Of a stretch of DNA of 64,000 nucleotides, positions 35,039 through 46,456 are shown piece after piece. Source of the DNA: Hirsutella rhossiliensis (taxonomy: Eukaryota; Ascomycota; Sordariomycetes; Hypocreales; Ophiocordycipitaceae); NCBI RefSeq assembly GCF_020360975.1, contig NW_025408668.1:6944001-7008000 (forward strand), read 5' to 3'. The first letter of the stretch is position 1. Each line of letters begins with the position of its first letter. A model generated the notes under the pieces. That model was given only the letters and a program-made list of their open reading frames with translations. It did not search any database and was not told the origin of the DNA. A program made the translations under genes and the position numbers.

Positions 35039-38000
35039 GTCACGCGACGAGTAGTGTGGGTCGTGACTCTCGGCGAGAAGTCGTTTGCGCTGGTCGAGGA
35101 TAGGCAGTGTTAAGAGCAGATGCTGGATCAATGGCAAAATTGGTAGTGAGAAATTGGTAGGGGGGAGGGCTGAGGGGGGGGCGACTTACTTGGGCCAGAG
35201 GGGATCAAAGATGGTCCGTGCGCGGCGTCCTCGGGGGGCTGCAGACACGTGGAAAAGCCGGAGGCTGGGACAAGACTTGATCCGGCATCCGGGCTCGAGG
35301 AAAGCGACGCTGTGCAACTGCAACGTTCTGCCGGCGGGCGCAACCGTGAGTCTTGAGCAGCGGATTCTCGATGCGGCAGAGACGTGGCAGAGACGTAGCC
35401 GAGGTTGTGTGTGACATTGCCAGGCAAAACATGTGTGCGCAGTGCTGTACTGTAGCGGCCGCGGGTCCTTGATGGCAAGACTTAGCCGGGGCTGAAGCGT
35501 CGTTTAGCCGCCGTACGCCGCCATTCGACTCTCCCTGTGAGTGTCTCTCCCTCCGACAAGTGACCCCGTCTTATTATTTAAGGTCCCGTCCTCCTTGGCA
35601 TCTCGGGCTGGCGCTGCAAGGTACGCGAGCCTTCCGCATGCCAATTTGATGCATTTCCCTGCACGCCGGCGGCACTTCAGCCTCCATACGACCACGAGAA
35701 AGTGAGCAGGCTTGTCGTTGGCCAATCTTGCCTGCTTGACCGCACGTCTACAGTGACGATTATCAGAGTGCAGAGTGGCTGAGAGAGGCCCTCGTACAAG
35801 GGAGATGACGCAAAAACACGCCGTTTGGCTGTACTCGACTCGTCGGCCGAGTCCATCATGCGCCCTGACGCCTTGTCTCGGTTTGCAGCAAAATTGGAGG
35901 CCACCGGGCGAAGAGTGGCCGTGGCGCGGATCCAACATGCAGATTCCTAGGATATTCTTCTGTTGCGCCGGTTGACTTGCATGTTTTGCTTTCACGGGGG
36001 AGCGGCCGAGAGCAACTCAGCCAACCGGATTGTACGAGCCTGCGCCTGCATTGTGCGGACGTGTGCAGAAGCAACTCCGTCCCAGCACAATGGCAGGTTG
36101 TGTGCCGAATGTCTGCCTCGAGGATGCAAGGAGAAGCAGCGAATGGAGTTTGCACCCCTCCTGCTCATCGGCGACAGTGTCCGCGACTCGGCAGCCACGA
36201 CTCAGCCTCCTCCTGCCCGGGTACGCGCAAATAGAACAAGATGCAAGAAACATGTGCAACATATACGAAAGAGGAGGGATGAGGTGCTTTGATGGCACAG
36301 TACGAGGTACGAAACCTCTTGCACACCCGCGCTGCCTCGTGCTTACTTTTGATTACGCGGGAATACGCCTTCCGTGACAGCTAGCAGCCTAGCAAGAGCA
36401 CCGACCGAGTCCCACACCAGGAACTTGGAAGGAGCTCTGAGCCCGTTGCCGAGTGGGCCCGCCCCGCCAAAGTGGTACGCAGTACGTATGTACGAAGTGG
36501 CATGCTCCGGAAGCGGGTGAGAAAAATAAAAAAGGACTCACGTGAGTTCGTGGCAACCTGGCGGCACCCTCGTCGCACGGGTCCCGCCGAGAGCGCGCGC
36601 CAGTCGCGTCTTCCAGACCACCTCTTGTGACCCCCTCCACGACGTTGCCTGTCGCCCACGCCCACGCCCGCCCATGGGCAGCGTCCAAACCTGCGCAAAC
36701 GATATCAAATTCCGTCTGGGATGATTTGGCTAATTTTTCTCGCCTCTCGGGCGTTTCTGACGGTCAAAGCAGCCCTATTTGGGTGCCCGTTGAGCGCTGC
36801 AGTAGCTGCGACTTCGGCCCATCTTTGGATGATGCCACCAGCATTATCCACGAAAGGAGGGGGTGCGTTCTTGGCTGCCCCGGCCCCCATGGCCTGAGCA
36901 TTTCCCCCCTCTCTCCCTCTTTGATCCTCTTCTCACCCCCTTTGCGTCCTTTGAAAAAAAAAAATCACTCGTAAAGGCTCCATCTCTCTCTCAGGCAGGA
37001 CGCTGCAATTATAGCCAGACTGCGGCCCGGCGAGCAGCCTTTTGCTGCTAGGGCGCTGCTTCGGCCGTCGCTCATTTCAGGCAGCCGACCTGGTGAGACT
37101 GACCCGCCCCGTGCAAGTCGAGTGGCTCGGACGTACGCACGCATGGGTCATCGCACGCGGGCCCCGTCGAGGCGTCCATTCCGCCGCCATTCAATTGCAT
37201 CATCTAGATGGCATCTTGGTCACTGCCCGCAAGGCGGCCGGCACTGTATATGGTTGTACGAGCGCCCAAGTGTCCTGCTGATCATGCTAATAAAACGGCA
37301 TGCATATTCTATATATAATATGACTGCGGATGGGCTCTGCATTTATTTCATTTCATTTATGGTTTGCCTTGCCTTTGCCTTAATTATCCCCGGTACCATG
37401 AGTCACACCCATGGTTTCACACCTCTTCCTTGACCCCTGTCTTTGTTGGGCTCGTCTCGGTCTGCAAAATTTTCCCCTTCGGTCGCAAAGGTGGTGCATC
37501 TGAAGAGATGTGTACGGAGCATGCAAGTGAATGAAAGTCCTGCCGGTCTTTCCCATCTCCCTCCGGGGTAGCGAAATGAAGTTTTGCATGCCACCACCCC
37601 TGTGCGACGGGGGTAAAGCTCTGGCTCTGCCGGGCATGGCGTAGGGAAGCGAGTCCAAGCTGGTTGTTCGTCGCCCGTTCCAATGGCCACCAGTTGACAC
37701 GCAAGCTGAAGTCAAAGCTTAAAGCGTGAGTGACAAAAATAAAGGATGGATGGTGGTGACGATGACTGTCTGTCCCCCCTCCCCCCCTTTCCTTTTCCTC
37801 TCTCACAGTTTTTTTTTTTTACTTTTCTCCCTTTGCTTCCCCCCTCTTTGAAGCAGTAGGTGGTCTCCCCGTGCCCGGCGAATGTTGAGAGTCGTTACCG
37901 GGTGGACCCCCAGCACACACACCCCGACTTCTTAGCGGCCGGGGCCCGCGCTGGGCAATGCTCGGCAGCCACTTTACGCGCTGAACGCCCCCCCCCTGGC

Positions 38001-38781
38001 CAACGTGGGCCACTGACACCACCACCACCACGGTCCGCCCACCACCACTTTACGCCATCCGGATGCTGCTCCCAGGCAACCGTGTGGCCCAAAGCTGGCT
38101 AAATTCGGGGGCCCGCACCCGCGACCCCAGACACCTTAAGGTGGCTCTGCAACTGGCTGCCGATTCGAGGCCATCATGGGGAGCTCCGCCCGCTCGGCCT
38201 GTTGGTTCCTGCATCCCTGCGTCCTCGCCTCGATGCCGCCGCCTTGTATTTAACTCGGCCTGTCGCCTCCTCCTCGCTCTGCCTGGCCCTCGTCGTGTTG
38301 CTACCCTTGCTCCTTTCTCTCTCGCCTCTCTTCTGCTCTCCCTTGGGAGCCCCTCGCTGCCTTGTTGGCCATCAGCTGTCGTGAACAAGGCCACCGTCAG
38401 ACCTGCGGCCCCAATCTCTCTCCATTTCTCATCGGCTTTTCCTTTAACCTTCCCCCCCTCGACGGCCTGTCTCGGCCCCTTTCGTCCACCGTTGCACCCG
38501 ATCCTCTCATTCATGCCGCCCGCCCGTCGCCTTGCCTTTCCTGTCCGACTGGAACACCACCGACGCTCACGCTGATTCACCTCGATTGCCGCCTTGAAGC
38601 ACGTTTGCATCATCGCGATATATATCAGCCACCCTCTCGCCTCTCTCTTCTTCTTTCTGCTTCTTTTCCTCCCATTTATTCGCCTTGTCCGTCACCGACA
38701 TCGTCTCTTGCTTGCGGCTCGCCTGCATACTTGTTCTTCCACCTGCATTCTTGCCTCCTCGTCTTCCGCTCAACCACCACC
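35039..38781. other. 3.7 kb gene-free centre of the Myb-like cluster
   Basis: This separates the minus-strand half of the cluster from the plus-strand half. No homologous exon or other protein was recognised on either strand. Seen: a poly-T run (37808-37820), CT-rich tracts at 38200-38780 forming the leader of gene F, and assorted short low-complexity segments. Confidence 0.5.
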
Positions 38782-39575
38782 ATGGTCCCCAACAGCGACA
38801 ATACCATGGCTCGCTTCCTCTTCGCCATCCTGAAGCAAAAGGACCTCAAAGACGTGAGTGGTCGAGTCACATCTGGCTGACATGGGATGGATGGCATGCT
38901 GACTCTCGCCCAGATTGACTGGAACCGAGTCGCTCAAGATCCTGTCCTAAAGCAACCCATTTCGAACGGACATGCAGCCAGAATGCGATACGCTCGCTTT
39001 CGAGCCACCGTCACGGGCCACGAACCGCAGAAGAGGGCTTGCCAGGACGACAAGGCTCGCGTGACCAAGCCCAAGAAGGGCCAGCAGTCTCGAAAGAGCG
39101 TCACCATTAAGTCCGAATCGGCCCCCAGCCTGTCTTCGTATGCTCAGGTATGTCGAGACTACTCGATCCTTCCGGCTACTCGTACCAAGTTTCGCTAACG
39201 CTGTCACAGTATTCACCTGCCTCGGCCGCTTCTCCCTATACTTGCGACGCTCCCGACGACTTTCACGCTCGGTTTCTTACACCTTGCAGCGACGACATGT
39301 CGCACGTCATGTCCATTCGTCCAGCAGCCGTGGAGAGGGGATTTCACCCCGGTGGGCTCGCTCCAACAGCAAGTGTCAGCACAAGCCCCGACTACCTGAA
39401 CCACACAGCCCCTTCACCAGTCTTCAGTGCCTTTGACGCTACCTACGACTTGGCTGGATACGAAGCCGGGTCCACGGATGGACAGCATGAACTCGGCAAC
39501 CTCGGCCAGGCCCAACCTTCGATAGACTGTGGCCAAGCCTGGAACGATCGCTACCATGACGTGCAGCTGTTTTGA
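38782..39575 (+). CDS. Small Myb/SANT-like protein F
   Basis: Exons are 38782-38853, 38914-39147 and 39210-39575, giving 223 residues. The domain reads MARFLFAILKQKDLKD, then after a phase-0 intron IDWNRVAQDPVLKQPISNGH, then AARMRYARFRATVTG, a Myb-like pattern with the W in helix 2. A basic stretch KPKKGQQSRKSVTIK follows. The third exon is Ser/Pro/Tyr/Asp-rich and disordered, unlike the short acidic tails of the other members. The IDW...VA spacing is shared with gene G, so F and G form a subfamily. A chromovirus inserted 180 bp after its stop. Confidence 0.82.
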
Positions 39576-39755
39576 TTCTCAACGCAGCTTGGCCGCCAGG
39601 ATGGGGCGGCTGATGGTGGTTTGTGTACAAATGGGCGCACGGCGGATGTTCCTTTCTCTTCATGACCTCATGACAAAATATTTATCTTGAATGTACCTGG
39701 TAGTGAGGGACTCTTGCGCGGGAGCGTACTAGTTGGACACTGGGTAGGAGTTGAG

Positions 39756-39945
39756 TGTGAAAGGCCTCTAGTGAGTTGATACAACTAACTAGTCCCTATG
39801 CTGTTTACTATCAAGATACAGAAGAAAGGAAGAAAGAAAGAGAATCTACTACATAAGAGCATAACGGCATTTTATAGCTTCGAGCCAATGGAAGGTTCTA
39901 GAAGCTAGGCGGCGCAGCCGCCGTTAAAGCGGCTTGCCCGTTACA
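39756..39945 (-). repeat. 3' LTR
   Basis: 190 bp, TG..CA, apparently identical to 45054-45243. It contains TATAAAA on the minus strand at 39870-39876. Confidence 0.96.
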
Positions 39946-42900
39946 TTACCTCCCTCCCTTCCAACGTTTCCTCTTCCGTGGGATTGTGGCAATCTGTGTG
40001 AAGATGACTTGAGAAGGTGACACTCTTTTGATGTTTCTTCCATTGCTTCCATGCATCAGTGTGTCGAATAGTGGCGAGGGGCTCCCACGTAGGCTGCGAG
40101 TAATCATGCCATTTTACGAGCACCTTCTTATGCGTACCTTCCATTCTTTCATCCAGAATTCTTTCGACAAGGTACATCTCTTGGCCGTCCACCAGCACCG
40201 GCGGGGCACTCTCTTGATTGATTTTCTGCGAAGGCAATGGGTCTCCAGGGACTGGCCGGAGTAGATCGACGTGAAAGACTGAATGGATGCGTCCAGGCAC
40301 ATCCAACCTGTAGGCATGTGGGCTGACTTCGGCGAGCACTTGATATTTGGCATGTAACCAATCGAGCTTCTTGCAGGGTCGCGATGTTTTGACATTTCTC
40401 AAGTTGAGGTATACCCAATCCCCAGGCTTGTATCTCGGTGCGGCCGTCCTGTGTTTGTTGGCTTGTGCTTGCTGTATTTCCTGGGCCATAGCTATCGCTG
40501 CTTGCGCAAACTCCGTGGCGTCCTGTAGTCTCTGAATGAAATCCTCCGCTGCAGCTTCTCCCTGTGTCGTGTCTTCCGTTCTTCGATGCTCAACTAACTG
40601 GATTGGCTCATTATGGTAGCCATGCATGAAGAAGAACGGACTCAGTCCGGTGGAGGTTGCTTCCCGCTCGTTAATAGTCGCCATCGCGATTGGAAGCAAG
40701 TCTAACCAGTTCTCTTGCAGATAGTTTGTCCATATCCGAAGAATCCTCTCTACCTCTTGGTTCATTCGTTCTGTTGCACCGTCGGTTTGTGGATGGTACG
40801 CTGTCGACAACCGTTGCTCGATCCCTAGCAGCTGACAGAAATGTTTCCACATACCACTGACGAACTGGGGACCCCGATCACTGGTTATAGCCGTTGGGAT
40901 GCCATGGACAGGGTAATGTCGTTCGAATAGTCTTCTTGCAACCGCTTCTGAAGAAATATCGTACAATCCTTCGAGTTCGACGCCTTTGGTGAGTCGGTCC
41001 GTGACCACCATGCAGTTCGTCGCGCCATCCTTCCCCGACGGTGGGAGGTCAGTGATAAAGTCAATGGTAATTTCGCTCCATATGCGTTGCGGAATAGGGA
41101 GCGGCTTTAGGAGTCCTTTCTTTGTATCCTCCAGATGGTGTTTCGTCCGCAAACCTCGCAGTTGCGCACAAACCGACGTACATCGCTAGCGGCACCCGGC
41201 CAGAAGAAGCGTCTCGACAGAGTCGAGTACGTGAGGTCCCTTCCAGGATGTCCGGTGATATGAGAGTCGTGAGTTTCCTGGATGATCCTCGTACGTAGCG
41301 GCTCCGAACCGGGTATCCAGACGCGTTCTCTAAAGCACAGCAGGCCTCTATTGTCTAATGAGCACTCTGAAATGCTGACAACCTTCTCCTTCTGTAATTC
41401 TGTTGGCAAACTCTTCGCTCCATCTGCTACCAGCTTCGTGAGTTCTTGATAGAGCTTGTCTTCTTGGCGTGCGGCGTGCCACAGCTGCTGTAACTCCTCA
41501 TCTTCAAATATCCTGATCTCTTTTCCGAAGTTGATTTCCTGGGCACCCTCGGTGTTGGTAGACAATGTCGATATTGGGACCCTTCTAAGGTGATCATCTT
41601 GGAATAGCCTCATAATGCGTCCCTTTAGTCGTTCATCAGAGTGGTTGGCCGGCATATCCTGGTCCCGTCGAGAGTGCGTCAGGCAATCCGCCCTTGCGGC
41701 CCGGCCTCCATTCGAGTTCGAATTGGAACCTGGACAGGAACTCCGACCACCGCACTTGTCTCTCTGTCAACCTCCTTTCCGAGTAGAAGTATCTCAGGTT
41801 CTTGTGGTCCGTTAGGATCTTGAAGTGCTCTACTGCCCGTAGCTCTGGTTCCCACTGCTCCAAACATCTGAGAATGGCGAGTAGCTCCTTGTCATGGATA
41901 GCGTAGTTCGCTTCGGCTGCCGAATGTTTCTTCGAGAAGTATGCGACAGGTCGTACCAGTCCACCCTTATCATCTCTCTGCAAGAGCACGCCTCCCGACG
42001 CGAATCCTGAAGCGTCTGCTTCCAAGATAGTCTCCCTTTCTGGATGGAAGTGTGCAAGGATCGGGGCCGTGATCAACAGGTCCTTGAGCTTCTCGAAGGC
42101 TTCGTCGCACAATCCATCCCAACGGAATGGCACGTCCTTCTTCGTTAGCCGCGTTAGCGGCTCAGCTATCACCGAGAAGTCTGGCATAAATATCCTGTAG
42201 AAGTTCGCGAATCCGATGAAACTCCTCACGGATTTAACATTCGTCGGGGTTGCCCATCCCTTCACAGCCTCAACCTTCTCTGGGTCGACTCGGATCCCAC
42301 ACTCCGCCTCGATGATAAACCCAAGGTATTTCACAGCCTTGACTTCGAATTCGCTCTTGTTGATGTCCAGTTGCAGCCCAGCATCCATCAGTCGTTGGAG
42401 GACCTTGCCGACTTTGTCGCGGTGGTCTTGCAGGCTTCCAGAGGAGAAGATCAGGACATCGTCGATATATGCTGACACAAAATCGTCTAGGTAATCCTGG
42501 AGCGCGCTGTTAATGTACCGCTGAAAGGCTGCTGGTGCGCCTGTCAGGCCGAATGGAACTACCAGCCATTCGAAGGATCCATAGCGCGTTCTGAAAGCTG
42601 TCTTTTCTTCGTCGGCGGGGGCGACCCTGATCTTATGGAACGCTGCTATTACATCTACCTTGGTGAACCACCTTGCCTTGGCTATAGTTCGCAAGGTCTC
42701 GCTCAGTAAGGGCAAGGGATAGCGGTCCCTCTTCGTTATATGGTTCAAACCTCTGTAATCCACGCAGAAGCGGATGCCTCCACCGGGCTTCTTCACCATA
42801 AGGACTGGTGCTGCGGCTGGCGAGCTGCTGACTCTAATAAATCCCTTGTCGAGTAGTTATGTGAGGGTCTTTCGTAGCACCAATAGCTCCTCGCGGGACA

Positions 42901-43653
42901 TGCTGTAAAGCGGTCCCCAGGGTAGGGGCTTCTCTCGGCCATGCTCGTCTTTCAGCACTTCGATCTTCAGGTCCACACCTGGCCGATGAGGGGGGCAGCT
43001 GGTCGGCCAGTTGCTGAGAGAAAGCTCGAGACCACTTGTGGTACTGTGGTGGCAGCTTCTCCATTACGTCAGTCTTCGGTTTCGGTCTTAGGGCCTTGTC
43101 AATATCCGCCATTGTGACCGAGTGAACTCCAATGCCGCCTTTGCGTTTGTCACGGCGTGCTTCCGCTAAAAAAGGTTGCGGCCATGACATTAGAGACGTC
43201 TAGCTGGGGAGGCTGGTAACGTCGTCGGTCTCGTACTTGAACTCCACTGGACCCGATCTCGAGATATCCTTCCTTTGCGTGGATGTGAACATCCTGGTCT
43301 TCCATCCATCGTTTACCCAGGATCATGTCCCAGTTAAGATCGTCGATGACGTACATGAAAACACGATGCTGCTGATGTCCATCGAGGTCGATCGACACAT
43401 ACGTGATCTTGTCGATTTTGACCTCCTTGCCGTCTCCCGCTGCATTCTCCAAGATGCGCGGCTGGACGCGTATATGTGGCAACTGGAGAGAGTGAAATGT
43501 GCGCTTGCTAACCGCGCCGTAGCAGAGGCAGCCATAGTCGACAAGAGATGGCACAAAGTCTGTGCCGTTCACCCTGACGTCTGCTATGAACGGTTCTCCG
43601 TCCATTTTTGCTTTTCCGCTCACATCCCATTCTCTCACAGCCGCCGCGTGTCC
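39941..43653 (-). pseudogene. Broken pol: protease, reverse transcriptase, RNase H, integrase, chromodomain
   Basis: The coding segments on the minus strand are in different frames. Protease 43653-43150 has DYG where DSG/DTG is expected. A frame change follows in a T-run near 43170, another in a C-run near 42993, then a TAA at about 42857. RT/RNase H runs in one frame to 41636, with YIDDVL and LEADASGF. A shift near 41670 leads to the zinc-binding part of integrase (41655-41107, CEVCG). A last shift near 41125 leads to the integrase core, which keeps its DFITDL-type and YHPQTDGATERMNQ motifs, and a chromodomain (YLVERILDER, VKWHDYSQPTWEP). No full polyprotein can be made without several bypass events. 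Confidence 0.92.
39946..39962 (-). promoter_or_regulatory. Polypurine tract of the retrotransposon
   Basis: On the minus strand GGAAGGGAGGGAGGTAA abuts the 3' LTR, the expected place for plus-strand priming. The pol stop codon lies inside it. Confidence 0.88.
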
Positions 43654-44905
43654 CTAGTCTGAATCTTCATCGCTATGAGACGAAGCTTCGTCTTCGGCGA
43701 TCTCGGCATTAGTGACCGCTGGTCGTGTCGGAGCCACGGCATTGACCTGAGTGCGACGGGTCGCGTTTGCGGGTCGGATAGGCGCAGCCAATGGGCAGCG
43801 CTCGATCCTGCAGTTGTCTCTTCCACAACGAAGGCAACGCCCTTCACGGTAACGGGCGTCCATCTCGGTCTGATCGACCCACTTTGCACGCTTGCCCAAC
43901 AGCGCTTGGTCTTCTGGTCGGTTGGATTGGTGACCATATGTGTTCTTATCACTGCGGGTGCGCGCAGCGTTCACTTTCGCGGATGCTTGTAGAGTTGGCT
44001 CCCATTCCATCATGTCCTCTCGTCTAACTTCAGTTTTCTGGCCGGACTGTTTCTGGGCGGCCTGGCCTCCATGGTTCTGGTGGTTGTCATAGTTGTCCGA
44101 ACTCTTTGTGTTGCCTCGGGGCCTTTTCCACTGACCCAACAGTTCCATCTGGCTGCTCAGCGAATCGCATCTCCTCGCCAGCCCAACGTAGCTGCTGATG
44201 GCAGAGGGGTCAGAGCCTATAAGGGCTGCTTTCATTTTGTCGTTTAGTGCCTCCTGGAGGTAGGAAATCTTGCTGTCGTCTGGCCAATACTCGGCGTTGG
44301 CATTGGCGATCTCCCTCTCAAAGCGGGGGTAAAAGGACGTGAATGGTTCATTCTCCCCTTGCTTAATCGAATGCAAGTTGCGTGTAGCTCTCTGCTTGCG
44401 ATCCCTCTCCCCGTACAACAACTCGAGGCGGTTGAGTAGTTCAGCAACATTGAACGTTTTCTTCTCGGTTTGCATCTCCACAAATGTGGTCACGTTGTCT
44501 TTAGCCTTGCCTTCTAGGCTCATGAAGATGTACATAAAGTGGCCTTCTGCATCTCCAAGGGCTTCTTTGTCGACTCGTAGCTTTCCTTCGGTTTCTAGTT
44601 TCCAGCTTCGCCACTGGGCCTTGTCGCCGCCGAATTTCGGTATGTCTCGTAATTTGGGGCGCTTGGTTGTGAGGGTTGTGAGTGGCGACCACACGGGTGT
44701 CCTCAATGGGGACAGCCGGGGTGACAGATGGCGTTGGCTCTAGGAGTTCAGACGAACGGGCTTGCTGGTGTTGTTGGAGTTCCAGGGCAATAAAACGTTC
44801 TTCAAACTGGGTGTTTCTTCGGGAACTCTCTTCTCTCAGACTTCGTATCTCGGCAACCAGGGCGCTGAGGACGTCCGACTGCATGTTGTTGTTATCTTCG
44901 GCCAT
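43654..44905 (-). pseudogene. gag with one internal frameshift
   Basis: The ATG at 44905 (MAEDNNNMQSD) begins a coiled-coil N-terminus. Within a CTCACAACC-type duplicated stretch near 44670-44690 the frame changes, and the capsid part (LRDIPKFGGDKAQWRSW) continues in another frame to 43654. The nucleocapsid knuckle reads CLRCGRDNCRIERC, with Cys in place of the usual His. The gag frame ends at a TAG followed by GGA CAC and continues in the same frame into the protease. Confidence 0.88.
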
Positions 44906-44948
44906 CGCGACTTCGCTGAACGCTAATAGTTCGACGGGACTCAGTTTG

Positions 44949-45038
44949 GTGTCTTCAGTGTCTTCGGTGTCTTCGGTGTCTTCAGTGTCTTCGGTGTCTT
45001 CAGTGTCTTCGGTGTCTTCAGTGTCTTCAATGTCTTCA
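44949..45038 (-). repeat. Ten-copy 9-bp tandem repeat in the retrotransposon leader
   Basis: Units GTGTCTTCA/G (plus-strand reading) repeat ten times between the primer-binding site and the gag ATG. On the minus strand they are in frame and would read Thr-Glu-Asp repeats if translated from upstream. Confidence 0.93.
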
Positions 45039-45041
45039 GTG

Positions 45042-45053
45042 ATCTTGATAGTA
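45042..45053 (-). other. Primer-binding site of the self-priming type
   Basis: Directly next to the 5' LTR the minus strand reads TACTATCAAGAT. It has no TGG start expected of tRNA priming. It is perfectly complementary to 12 bases inside the LTR transcript region (45104-45115), about 60 bases past the LTR TATA box. Confidence 0.75.
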
Positions 45054-45243
45054 TGTGAAAGGCCTCTAGTGAGTTGATACAACTAACTAGTCCCTATGCT
45101 GTTTACTATCAAGATACAGAAGAAAGGAAGAAAGAAAGAGAATCTACTACATAAGAGCATAACGGCATTTTATAGCTTCGAGCCAATGGAAGGTTCTAGA
45201 AGCTAGGCGGCGCAGCCGCCGTTAAAGCGGCTTGCCCGTTACA
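45054..45243 (-). repeat. 5' LTR
   Basis: 190 bp, TG..CA, with TATAAAA on the minus strand at 45168-45174. A pyrimidine-rich tract follows it, then the segment complementary to the primer site. Confidence 0.96.
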
Positions 45244-45852
45244 TTGAGGGGATACTGAAGATTGCTACTATAAATTGTATACTAATTATTTTCTCTCTGG
45301 CCACGGATATGGCTCCATCTTCCAAGCAAGTTGCGTGGAAAAGTCGACAGTTTCTGTTCTTCAGCATATTGGCTCAGTGTTGGTTGCCGCGGCCTCGGAG
45401 ACTCCTTTTTCTAACGTGAGTCGTCTCGCTATTGGCTCTCTTTCCTCGACTGCTCTGACAGCCTGAGGCAGCTTTAATAGCCGTGCCCAGCGTTCTGGAT
45501 CTGCTTATCGTATGCCCGGCAACCGCCAGTTGCGAGGCCAACCTTTTTTTCTCCCCATTCTGAAATCCACAGAAACCTGGACAATCCCTTTCCTTCAACC
45601 GTGAAAGCTTTCGCCTTTGCTTAACGCAAATTCTTCCTCTTTTTCAACTCCCCCCAACAAGACCAAGGCAAAGAAGAAAAGAGGCAGCTGGACCACTGGA
45701 CCAAGCAATCTACCCCCCACACCCGAAAACCGCCTTTCAGCACAGCAAGTGAGTTAACTACCCGCTCTACTCTCAAAGGGGGCCTTCAAATGCCGACGAC
45801 GAAACCGTGCAAGCATTCTAATGTCTTGTCCTTGGGCTCAAAAGCAGAAGCC
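45244..45852. other. Leader and promoter of Myb-like gene G
   Basis: Non-coding; it begins with the right-hand TTGAG target duplication. A GTGAGT (45748) could be a 5'UTR intron donor. An in-frame upstream ATG at 45790 would add 21 residues to gene G. Confidence 0.5.
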
Positions 45853-46456
45853 ATGACTGAGCAGAACGACGCAACGACTCCCAAGAAGGAGCCCAACGCC
45901 TCGGAGGCCATGTTCTTTTTCGCCATTGTCAAGCATACCCGCAACAAGGCGGACATTGACTGGGATGCTGTGGCCGTGGAGCAGAATTTCAAGAGCGCCG
46001 AGGTCGCCAAGGTGGGTTGAACATGTCTCTGCGCTGTGGGAGAGCCAAACTGCCCGCCCGTCTTGCTCTCAGTACCTTGTTTCCCTTTCTCTTGCAGCCG
46101 CTCACACTGTCTAGGTCCGTTTTGGCCAGGTCAAGCGCAAGCTTGGCATTTCTTCCACCGCCGAAACCCCGACCTCGTCGGCCCGCGCTTCTGGAAAAAA
46201 GCGCGACAACTCGACGGCCGCGACCCCGACAAAGGTCGCCAAGAACACAGGCCGCGTGGGGGGCAAGGGCCGCGGCCGTGGCAAAGTCAAGTCGGTTGTC
46301 GAGGAGAGTCCCACCATTGACGAAGAGCCTCTCGTCAAAGACGAGCCGGCCGTGCCCGGCGACGAACGCGAAGATGTCAAGGAAGAGTTTTTTGATCCCC
46401 CTTCTCAGTTCGAGGAGGAGATGATGGCTTTGGGCAAGAGAGACGAGTCTGTTTAG
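45853..46456 (+). CDS. Small Myb/SANT-like protein G
   Basis: Exons are 45853-46011 and 46115-46456, giving 166 residues. The domain reads SEAMFFFAIVKHTRNKADID, then WDAVAVEQNFKSAEVAK, then after a phase-0 intron VRFGQVKRKLGI. The intron is within about four bases of the position used in gene I. A basic linker has KKRDNST, TPTKVAKNT and GGKGRGRGK (RG-rich). The tail is acidic with aromatics (KEEFFDPPSQFEEEMM). The start at 45853 is preferred over 45790 by likeness to the short N-termini of its relatives. DNA or chromatin binding is inferred. Confidence 0.83.

Larger units (their letters stand above)
39756..45243 (-). mobile_element. Full-length Ty3/gypsy chromovirus LTR retrotransposon (defective coding region)
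   Basis: A 5488-bp element bounded by two 190-bp LTRs (39756-39945 and 45054-45243) that I cannot tell apart by eye, each starting TG and ending CA. The 5-bp target duplication TTGAG lies at 39751-39755 and 45244-45248. Read on the minus strand, the order is 5' LTR, primer site, tandem repeat, gag, protease, RT (YIDD), RNase H, integrase, chromodomain, polypurine tract and 3' LTR. The chromodomain and the self-priming site place it in the Tf1/sushi-like chromovirus lineage. Identical LTRs imply recent insertion, but the coding region has frameshifts and stops. Confidence 0.96.

Noticed and set aside
44905..45082. Gag starting inside the LTR and running through the 9-bp repeat
   Set aside because: It needs a TTG start in the LTR; the ATG at 44905 after the repeat is the natural start.
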